64,000 bases of DNA from Thermohalobaculum sp039821125 (lineage in GTDB: Bacteria > Pseudomonadota > Alphaproteobacteria > Rhodobacterales > Rhodobacteraceae): positions 62,001 through 126,000 of the forward strand of contig JBCBOR010000005.1 in the NCBI GenBank assembly GCA_039821125.1, given 5' to 3'. The notes under the pieces were generated by a model. It was not told the origin of the DNA. It saw only the letters and a program-made list of their open reading frames with translations, and did no database searches. Each line of letters opens with the position of its first letter. Position 1 is the stretch's first letter. Position numbers and translations under genes: made by a program. This document shows, piece by piece, positions 25,450 to 34,100 of the stretch.

Positions 25450-25997
25450 CAGCGGGCAGCTTCATTGCTGTGGTCGGGCCCTCGGGCGCCGGGAAAGACA
25501 CGCTGATCGAGGCCGCTCTGGCCCGGCGGTCGGATCTGCTCATGGCGCGCCGGGTGATCACACGTCCACCTGCGCCCGGGACGGAAGACTTTGAGAGTGT
25601 TGAGGAATCCGAGTTCGAAGCCCGGCGTCTCGCAGGCGGTTTCGCCCTGCATTGGCACGCACATGGGTTGTACTACGGAATACCCGCGAGCGTCGATGAC
25701 GACCTCGCAGCAGGGCGGCATGTGCTCGCCAATCTCTCGCGTGCGGTGCTTGTCGATGCGCATAAACGATTTGATAGCTTCTTTACCATATATGTTTCTG
25801 CGCCCGCGGACGTGTTGGCCGAACGCCTTACAGCGCGCGGGCGCGAGGCGCCGAAGGAAATTGCTCAGCGTCTCGCCCGAAATGTTGCGGATCTGCCTGC
25901 CGGGATCGACATGCGTTTTGTCGACAATGGTGGGGCACTGGAAGACGGGGTCGCGGCCTTTCTCGCGGCGCTGCCGGTTCAACTGGCGAGCGCATAG
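25446..25997 (+). CDS. phnN: Ribose 1,5-bisphosphate phosphokinase PhnN
   Basis: The 183-residue kinase begins at GTG, overlapping the phnL stop. It has a P-loop GPSGAGKDT, RRVITRPPAPGTEDF and FALHWHAHGLYYGIP, as in PhnN. It converts ribose 1,5-bisphosphate to PRPP, closing the C-P lyase route. Its last 19 bases overlap the end of the convergent DUF1045 gene. Confidence 0.92.
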   Translation: MTAGSFIAVVGPSGAGKDTLIEAALARRSDLLMARRVITRPPAPGTEDFESVEESEFEARRLAGGFALHWHAHGLYYGIPASVDDDLAAGRHVLANLSRAVLVDAHKRFDSFFTIYVSAPADVLAERLTARGREAPKEIAQRLARNVADLPAGIDMRFVDNGGALEDGVAAFLAALPVQLASA

Positions 25998-26665
25998 CGA
26001 TGGATCAGGCGGAAGCGCCCATCTTGTGCCTCGCCGCAGAGGCAGATCTCGCGCACCGGCATGGGCTCGGTGCAAAGCGGAGCGGTCAGCGGGGACAGCA
26101 CGTCGATTGCGTGCTCGGCAGTTGCATCGTCCAACCGGCCCGTCAGGGTCAGGTGGAAGCGAAACTCGGACAGCACGTACGGATAGCCCCACTGAAGCAA
26201 CAGGGCATCCTGCTCTGCGGTCAGCCCGTTAGCCCGGCGCTTCGCCAATTCCGCCTCGCCTTGAGGCGCTCGGAACCGGTCGAGATCCATAACGCAGCGC
26301 CCGGCCAGATCGGCGAGAGACGCGCTGGGCGCCGACGGGACCAACGCCAGAAACGGACCGAGACGCCGGAGGGCCAGAGGCGGCGCCTCGAAGGCTGGCA
26401 CTGCGCTGGCAAGTGTCGCGACAGCCTCGGCCAACCCGTCCGCATCGCTGCCGTCGGCCAGCCGGAATGGCGGTTTCATTGTGCCGTGAAACCCGTATTT
26501 CCGCGGCGTTTCGGTGGCGGCCGCAACGTCGAACCCGTTGACATCGGGATGACTGACCCCGGCTCCAGCCTCGACATCCCAGCCCAACCAAGACGCACCG
26601 AACCTTGCCAGGGCCGAGCCGCTGGGCGGCGCGTAGTAGAGGGCATAGCGTTGATAGTTGGACAT
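25979..26665 (-). CDS. DUF1045 phosphonate-operon protein (2H phosphoesterase-like)
   Basis: This 228-residue member of the DUF1045 family is found in alphaproteobacterial phn operons. It shows two HxT motifs, H60-G-T62 in RKYGFHGTMKPPF and H171-L-T173 in FRFHLTLTG, the hallmark of 2H phosphoesterases that act on cyclic nucleotides or 2',3'-type phosphates. No phnP is present in this window, so it may open 5-phosphoribosyl 1,2-cyclic phosphate instead; that is inference. It is the only phn-pathway gene besides phnF on the minus strand, divergent from phnM. Confidence 0.85.
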   Translation of the reverse strand: MSNYQRYALYYAPPSGSALARFGASWLGWDVEAGAGVSHPDVNGFDVAAATETPRKYGFHGTMKPPFRLADGSDADGLAEAVATLASAVPAFEAPPLALRRLGPFLALVPSAPSASLADLAGRCVMDLDRFRAPQGEAELAKRRANGLTAEQDALLLQWGYPYVLSEFRFHLTLTGRLDDATAEHAIDVLSPLTAPLCTEPMPVREICLCGEAQDGRFRLIHRYALAS

Positions 26666-26707
26666 GGTCGGTGCTCCTTCAGCGGCTCGGCACGTTCTGG
26701 CAGGTCA

Positions 26708-26725
26708 ATGTCACAAAACTGCGAC
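26708..26725. promoter_or_regulatory. Pho-box-like site between DUF1045 and phnM
   Basis: ATGTCAC (26708-26714), AAAA, CTGCGAC (26719-26725): half-sites 11 bp apart, about 6/7 and 5/7 to consensus, with an A-rich linker. It lies in the 104-bp divergent region and could serve either gene. Confidence 0.5.
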
Positions 26726-26769
26726 GCTGTCGTGCGAGACGGCGCGGCCGCGACTGAAAGAGAGTACCG

Positions 26770-27933
26770 ATGACCGAGCAGCCCGATCCCAACCGCGAGA
26801 CCATTCTGGCCAATGCGCGCCTGGTGCTGCCAGATGAGGTGGTGACGGGGAGCATTGTGCTCCGGGGCGAGACGATCGCGGCGCTCGACCACGGCACCGC
26901 CGTGCCGCAAGGAGCCGTCGATTGCGAGGGTGACTACCTCTGTCCCGGTTTGGTCGAGCTTCACACCGACAACCTCGAGCGACACATGCAGCCGCGCCCC
27001 GGCGTCAAGTGGCCCCGCGCCGCGGCGGTGGTCGCCCATGATGCCGAACTGGCCTCGGTCGGGATCACGACGGTCTTCGATGCTCTCAGGGTGGGGTCGA
27101 TCGTCTCGGACGCACGCTCGCGCTACGGTAAATATGCGCGGGAGATGAGCCGCGATATCCTGGATCTGCGGGACCGCGGCGCGCTCAGGATCAGCCACTT
27201 CATTCACCTCAGGGCGGAGCTTTGCTCGGAGACATTGGAGGAGGAGCTGTCGGAGTTCGGACCCGAGGACCGGATCGGTATCGTCAGCGTCATGGACCAC
27301 ACGCCGGGGCAGCGCCAGTTCGTCGACACTAAACAGCTGCGCGTCTACCTCAAGGGCAAGTACAACATGGCCGATGCCGATATCGACGGCCATATCGCGT
27401 TTCAGATCGGCATCGGCGAGTCCAACGGGCCGCGGCACGAGAAGATCGCTGTGCAGCGCGCGACGGAACTGGGTGCGATCGTCGCGAGCCATGATGACAC
27501 GACCGAGGGGCATGTTTCCCGTTCGGCGGAGATCGGGGTGGGTCTGGCCGAATTCCCGACCTCGGTCACGGCCGCCGAGGCGTGTCGGCAGAACGAGATC
27601 GCCGTGATGATGGGCGCGCCCAATGTGGTCCGCGGCGGTTCGCACTCGGGCAATGTCGCGGCGAGCGATCTGGCGGACCGCGGGCTGTTGGACATCCTGT
27701 CGTCTGATTATGTGCCTTCAAGCCTGCTCGCGGCGGCGGTCCAACTGGGCGAGCGTCTGGATGACATGGCCACTGGGATATCGACCGTGACGGCCGCTCC
27801 TGCATCCGCCACGCGGCTTCGTGATCGCGGGCGCATTGCAACTGGGTTGCGGGCCGACCTGACGCGGTTTTCGGTCGATCATGGGACGCCTGTTGTGCGC
27901 GGTGTCTGGTCGCGTGGCCGGAGAGTGTCCTGA
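26770..27933 (+). CDS. phnM: Phosphonate metabolism amidohydrolase PhnM
   Basis: The 387-residue PhnM removes pyrophosphate from 5-phosphoribosyl 1-phosphonate triphosphate. Amidohydrolase motifs are VELHTDNLERHMQPRPGVKWP, SHFIHLRAELCS, VSVMDHTPGQRQF and VASHDDTTEGHV, with a terminal metal Asp in LSSDYVPSSLL. GAGAG precedes the ATG. It is separated from the main phn block by the inverted DUF1045 gene and has its own upstream region with a Pho-box-like site. A terminator-like hairpin follows. Confidence 0.95.
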   Translation: MTEQPDPNRETILANARLVLPDEVVTGSIVLRGETIAALDHGTAVPQGAVDCEGDYLCPGLVELHTDNLERHMQPRPGVKWPRAAAVVAHDAELASVGITTVFDALRVGSIVSDARSRYGKYAREMSRDILDLRDRGALRISHFIHLRAELCSETLEEELSEFGPEDRIGIVSVMDHTPGQRQFVDTKQLRVYLKGKYNMADADIDGHIAFQIGIGESNGPRHEKIAVQRATELGAIVASHDDTTEGHVSRSAEIGVGLAEFPTSVTAAEACRQNEIAVMMGAPNVVRGGSHSGNVAASDLADRGLLDILSSDYVPSSLLAAAVQLGERLDDMATGISTVTAAPASATRLRDRGRIATGLRADLTRFSVDHGTPVVRGVWSRGRRVS

Positions 27934-27959
27934 TTTAACAAATACTTAGAGCGCGTCTC

Positions 27960-27988
27960 GTCTCGTGCCACACTGATTGTGGCGAGAC
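27960..27988 (+). terminator. Hairpin downstream of phnM
   Basis: GTCTC (27960-27964) plus GCCACA (27967-27972) pair with TGTGGC (27978-27983) plus GAGAC (27984-27988), with a 2-nt bulge and a CTGAT loop. The 11-bp stem starts 26 bp after the phnM stop. The tail is only TT, so it is terminator-like rather than a certain intrinsic terminator. Confidence 0.5.
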
Positions 27989-28005
27989 TTGGTCAAAACT
28001 GTGGG

Positions 28006-28034
28006 CAGTCACGGAACTGACATGGAACCGTGAC
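28006..28034 (+). promoter_or_regulatory. Triple Pho-box-like array upstream of the giant nuclease gene
   Basis: Three 7-mers at 11-bp intervals, CAGTCAC (28006), CTGACAT (28017) and CCGTGAC (28028), have GGAA linkers after the first two. The first two fit PhoB half-sites with one mismatch each. The outer ends also form a 9-bp inverted repeat CAGTCACGG/CCGTGACTG (28006-28014, 28028-28036). It lies 100 bp before the nuclease start. Confidence 0.5.
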
Positions 28035-28135
28035 TGATCCGTTCGAAATCTCCGCAATAACGCCGGTTAACGAAACCTTAATCGCCGCACCGGGTAGGCG
28101 CGGCTGATTTTTGTGCGGCCAGGGAGTGCTCGACC

Positions 28136-31100
28136 ATGAATGCGTTCATCAATGAATTTCATTACGACAATGAAGGCGGTGATGTCGGCGAGTTTGTCGA
28201 GATCGCTTTTCCAACGGGCTTTGACCTGACCGGGTTCACGGTTGCGCTTTACAACGGCAGCAACGGCACGGTCTACGACACGCTTGTAGCGGCCGATGGC
28301 GTGCTCACCGATGGCCCGGATGGCGCATCGTTTCTTGTGTTTGCTCTCGAGCCGAATGGTCTTCAGAACGGAGCGCCGGACGCAATCGCGCTTGTGGATG
28401 GAGATGGTGTGGTTGTCGAGTTCCTCAGCTACGAGGGGTCGTTTGCCGCCACTGACGGCCCCGCGGCTGGTTTAACCTCGGTCGACATCGGAGTCGAAGA
28501 AAGCGGCGCGACACCGATCGGGTTTTCGCTGCAGCGCGCCGGCACCGGCACGGAGGCCGCAGACTTCTCGTTCGTCGCGCCGCAGGCGGAAACGCCAGGT
28601 GCCGCGAACACGGGACAGGTATTCGATTTTGGGGACACGGGCGGCGGCTCGGGGGAAGGCGTCTTCACGCTTGAACTGTTGCACATCGCGGATCAGGAAG
28701 CCTCGACCGGGGCGATCATCGATGCCCCGAACCTGTCGGCCGTTCTGAACGCTCTGCGGGGCGAGGATCTTGGCGGCGACGGCGAGGCGGACAACACGCT
28801 GACCCTGTCTTCGGGCGATGCGATCATCCCGGGCGTGTTCTTCGATGCCTCGGCAGCGGCCTTTGGTTCGGCTGGGATCGCGGACATCCAGATCCAGAAC
28901 GAGTTGGGCATTGAAGCCATCGCGCTTGGAAATCACGAGTTTGACCTCGGCACGGGGGTGCTGGCCGGCCTGATCGACGGCTCGGCCACCGGTGACTTCA
29001 CCAGTCCGTTCCTCGACGGCACTGCGCTGGAAGATGCTGATTTCGGCGGCACCGATTTTGCGTACTTGTCGACCAATCTGGACTTCTCGACTGATGCCAA
29101 TCTTGCGCCACTGGATGTGGCGGGTGGTCAGGACACGTCTACCCTGTCGAACGTTGTGACGTCATCCAGCGTTTCCGATGTGAATGGCGAACTCGTCGGC
29201 ATCGTTGGTGCCACCACGCCGACACTCGCGCGGATCTCGTCACCCGGCGATGTCGGCATCGCGCCGGATCCGTTCGGTGACAATCCGTCGGAGGAGGATC
29301 TCGACGCGCTGGCCGCCGAAATCCAGGCCGAGGTGGATGCGCTGCTGGCAGACAATCCGACCATGAACAAGGTCATTCTCCTCTCGCACATGCAGCAGTT
29401 GTCGATCGAGCAGGCGCTGGCCGAGCGTCTCACCAATGTCGACATCATCGTCGCGGGGGGCTCGAACACGCTGTTGTCCGATGGAGACGATCGTCTGCGC
29501 GATGGCGATGTCAGCCAGGGTGATTATCCCGGCTTCTTCACCAATGCGGGCGGCACGACCACGGCGGTGGTCAATACCGAAGGCTCATACAAGTATGTCG
29601 GCCGTCTGGTCATCGATTTCGACGCTGACGGCAACATCCTCGCCGACAGCTACGATGCGTCGGTCTCGGGTGCGTTTGCAACCGATGCGCAGGGCGTGTC
29701 GGATCTTGTCGCAGAGGTTTTGGTCGATCCTGAGATCCAGGGCATTGTCGATGCAATCGAGGCCGAGATCATCGCGTCCGAAGGTAATGTCTTCGGCGTC
29801 TCGAACGTATTCCTGAACGGCAACCGCTCGGGCGACGAAGAAGACCCGGCGAACACCGATGGCGTCCGCACACAGGAGACCAACCTTGGAAACCTGACCG
29901 CTGACGCGAACCTTGTCGCAGCCCAGGCAGCCGACGAGACGGTCGTCGTCTCGATCAAGAACGGCGGTGGCATCCGCGCCAATATCGGCGACGACAGCTT
30001 CGTGCCCGCTGGCGGCACTGAGGCGATCCGGGTCCCGAACGAGGAGTTGGTCGATGGTGACGGCAACGTCATCAAACCGGCGGGTGGCATCAGCCAGAAT
30101 GACATCGCCACGACGTTGGCCTTCAACAACTCGCTGTCGCTTTTGACGCTGACCAAGCAGGAGCTTGTCGACGTGCTCGAGCATGGCGTGAGCGGGCTGC
30201 CCGATGTGGCCGGGCGCTTCCCGCAGGTGTCGGGCGTCAAGTTCTCGTTCGATCCGGACAATGAGGTCGGCAGCCGCATCCAGAACGCTGCGATTTTCGA
30301 TGAGAACGATCAGGTCGTGGCCGAACTTGTGCGCGATAGCGCCTTAGTGGGCGATGCAAACGAGACCTTCCGCATCGTGACACTGAACTTCCTGGCCGGT
30401 GGCGGCGACGGCTTCCCATTCCCGCAGGGCGAGGAGGCGAACCGCGTGGATCTCGATCAGATCGACGGGGTCGACGGCGATGGCAACGAGATCGAGACCT
30501 TCACCGGTATGGCAACATTTGCCGAAGACGGCACCGAGCAGGATGCTCTGGCCGAATTCCTGGCGGCAAACCACGCCGACGAGGCCAGTGCGTTTGATGC
30601 GGAAGACACCACCCGTGCCGAGGACGACCGCATTCAGAACCTCAACTTCCGCAATGACGGAGTTTTCGGCGACGATGAGATTGTGAACGAGAGCATCGTC
30701 ATCAACGAAATCGATGCGGACAACCCGGGTACGGACGATGCCGAGTTCATCGAACTGTTCGATGGCGGCGTCGGCAACACTGACCTCAGCGGCCTGACGG
30801 TCGTGCTCTACAACGGCAGTGACGATGCCAGCTATGATGCGATCGACCTCGACGGGTTCTCGACTGACGAGGACGGCTTCTTCGTGATCGGTTCCGCGCT
30901 TGTCGAAAATGTCGATCTGGAAGCCTTCACCACCAATGGTCTGCAAAACGGCGCGGACGCGGTCGCGCTGGTTGTTGGCGATGCCGCAGACTTCCCGAAC
31001 GACACGCCTGTTGCCGATCTGGATGTCGATACGCTGGTCGATGCCATCGTCTACGATACCAATGACGGCGACGATGCGGCCCTGCTCGCAGCGCTCGGGC

Positions 31101-34100
31101 AGACGGAGCAGTTCAACGAGGACGAAAACGGCGACAAGGACAACGAATCGCTGAGCCGCGTACCGGACGAGACCGGGACCTTCGTGGCGCAAGCTCCGAC
31201 ACCGGGCGTCTCGAACGAAGAGGACGCGCCGCTGTTCGATATCCCGCAGCCGCTGCTGGTCGAGGAAGTCGTGGGCCGGATCGAACTCGAAGCCGGTGCC
31301 GAGATCGTCAAGTTCGATCCGGAAACCGGCCGGGCCTTTGTCACCTCTGGCGATGGCCTTCAAGTGGTCAATGCCTCGGACATCACGACCCCGGTCTTCG
31401 AGGAACTGATCGCGCCCGAGGATCTGGGCTTCGATGCGTCGGACATCACCTCGGTTGATGTCGCCAACGGCATCGTCGCCATCGCGCGCCCCGATCCGAC
31501 CGGCACGATCGACGAGGAGCCGGAAGACGCCTTCACGGGTGCCGGGCAGGTCCTGTTCTTCTCGGCCGAGACGCTGCAGTTCCTCGGTGTCGTTCAGGTC
31601 GGGCCTCTGCCGGACATGCTGACCTTCAACGAAGACGGCACGCGTCTGCTGGTCGCCAACGAAGGACAGTCCTCGGGCGAAGAGAACCAGCCGGATGCGC
31701 TGGAGAACCCGGAAGGCTCGATCTCGATCATCGAGGTCAATGCTGCAAACCCGACGATCTCTCCGGTCACCACGCTGGACTTTGGTGATGCGTCGATCTC
31801 GTTCGAAGCGCTGGCGGCCAAGGGTGTTCGGGTCAACACCGATGCGCCGAGCGCCGCGGCGGATCTCGAGCCTGAGTTCATCACGATCGACGGCAATACC
31901 GCCTTCATCGCGCTGCAGGAAAACAATGCCGTTGCGGTGATCGAAGACATCACCAACCCGGCTCCGTTCACCATCGACAGCATTCTGGCGCTGGGCACCA
32001 AAGACCACTCGGTCGAGGGCAATGGTCTGGACGCGTCCGACCGTGACGATGCAATCAATATCGACACCTACGACATTCAGGGCTTGTTCCAGCCCGACGG
32101 CATGGCCTCGTACTCGGTCGGCGGGCAGACCTTCTTCCTGACGGCGAATGAAGGCGATGGCCGTGATGTCGATGAGAGCCGCGGTGAGGATCTGGTCGAT
32201 GGTGATCTCTCGAACGGAGAGGTGGACGAGACCATCGGCGATGAGCTTCGGGCGCAACTGGCGGACGAGACGCTGCTTGGCCGCCTGAAATTCTCGAATG
32301 TCGATGGCGACACGGATGGCGATGGCGACATCGACGTGCTGCACAGCTTCGGTGCACGGTCGTTCTCGATCTTCGATGCCGAAGGCAACCTCGTCTTCGA
32401 CTCGGGCGATGAGTTCGAGCGGATCACAGCGACGCTGGTACCCGAGGTGTTCAACGGCAACGACGATGGCACCAGCTTCGACAATCGTTCCGATGACAAA
32501 GGCCCCGAGCCGGAAGCGGTTGTTCTGGGCGAAGTTGACGGCACGACCTATGCCTTTGTCGGGCTGGAGCGTGTCGGCGGTGTCATGGTCTACGACGCGA
32601 CCGATCCGGCCAACGCCACCTTCGTGCAATACATCCGGAACGAGGACGAAAACGGTCAGCTTCTCGATCTTGCGCCCGAAGGCCTGCAGTTCATCTCCGC
32701 CGAGGACAGCCCGACCGGTGAAGCGCTGCTGGCAGTCGCCAGCGAGGAATCGAACACCCTGACATTCCACCAGATCGCGCCGGTTCCGCCGACGCTGATC
32801 TCGGAAATCCAGGGGGAGACGGACTTCTCCGGCTTTGACGGGTTCGCTCAGGCCGGTGTGGACGATATCAGCCCGCTGTCCGGTCAGATCGTCACCATTG
32901 AGGCGGTTGTGACCGCCGAGTTCCTCGACGGTCTCAGCGGCTTCTTCGTTCAGGAAGAGGATGCCGACCAGGATGGCAACGATGCCACCTCGGAAGGTCT
33001 GTTCATCTTCGACAACGGCCTCGATCTCGAGGGCCTGGCCGTGGGCGATCTTGTCCAGGTGACAGGTGAGGTCGGCGAGTTCTTTGGACAGACGCAAATC
33101 TCGGCGGACTTCGTTGAGATTGTCTCGTCAGGCAACACCTTGCCAACCGCAACGGAAGTGACCTTCCCGACCACGGGCGTGATCCTGGACGATGACGGCG
33201 AGTTCGTTGCGGATCTGGAAGCAGTCGAGGGGATGCTGATCACCATCCCGACCGACATGACGGTCACCGAGTTCTTCAACCTCGACCGGTTTGGCGAATA
33301 CCGTGTGTCTTCGGACGGGCGTTTGGAGAGCTTCACCCAGAACAATGATCCCGATGTCGAGGGCTTCGCACAGCACCTGCAGGATATCGCGGCGCGCTCG
33401 GTGACACTGGACGATGGTAGCTCCGAGCAAAACCCGGATGAGTTGAAAATCATCGATGGCAATGATGGGATCCTGACCGCGGATGACAGCTTCCGCATCG
33501 GCGACACCATCTCAGACATCACCGGTGTTCTGGGCTACTCGTTCGACCAGTTCCGGATCCAGGATGGCCAGGGCACCTTCACCGAGACGAACCCGCGTCC
33601 GCTGAGCCCGGACGATATCGGCGGCACCTTCTCGGTGGCGTCGCTCAATGTGCTGAACTTCTTCACCACGCTGGACGATGGCACGGCGCAGACCGATGGC
33701 GGCTTCGACCCGCGCGGTGCAGATGACCTGACCCGCTTCGATACCAATTCGGAACTGGCCAACACTGATCCGAACGCCGAGTTCGACCGTCAGACCGAGA
33801 AGCTGGTCAACGCGATTGTCGAACTCGACGCGGACATCCTGGGTCTGGTCGAGATCGAGAACACCGATGACAATCGGGCTCTGCAGGCTCTGGTCGATGC
33901 GGTCAACGACCGGCTGCACGAGCTTGGGTCGGAGGATCGCTATCATGCGGTCGATCCGGGCGGTCTGGTCGGCGGCGAGAACGGCGATGCCATCACCACG
34001 GGCCTGATCTTCAAGGCAAACACGGTGGAACAGACGGCTGGCACAACGGTCGAAGTCCTCGACGATACCCGCGTCACCGAGGAGCTTGGTCTCGATTTCG

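Noticed and set aside
28035..28063. TGATCC followed by TAACGC as a third sigma-E promoter ahead of the nuclease
   Set aside because: Spacer is 17, not 18, and the -35 overlaps the Pho-box-like array; the role does not fit photo-oxidative stress. Left as coincidence.
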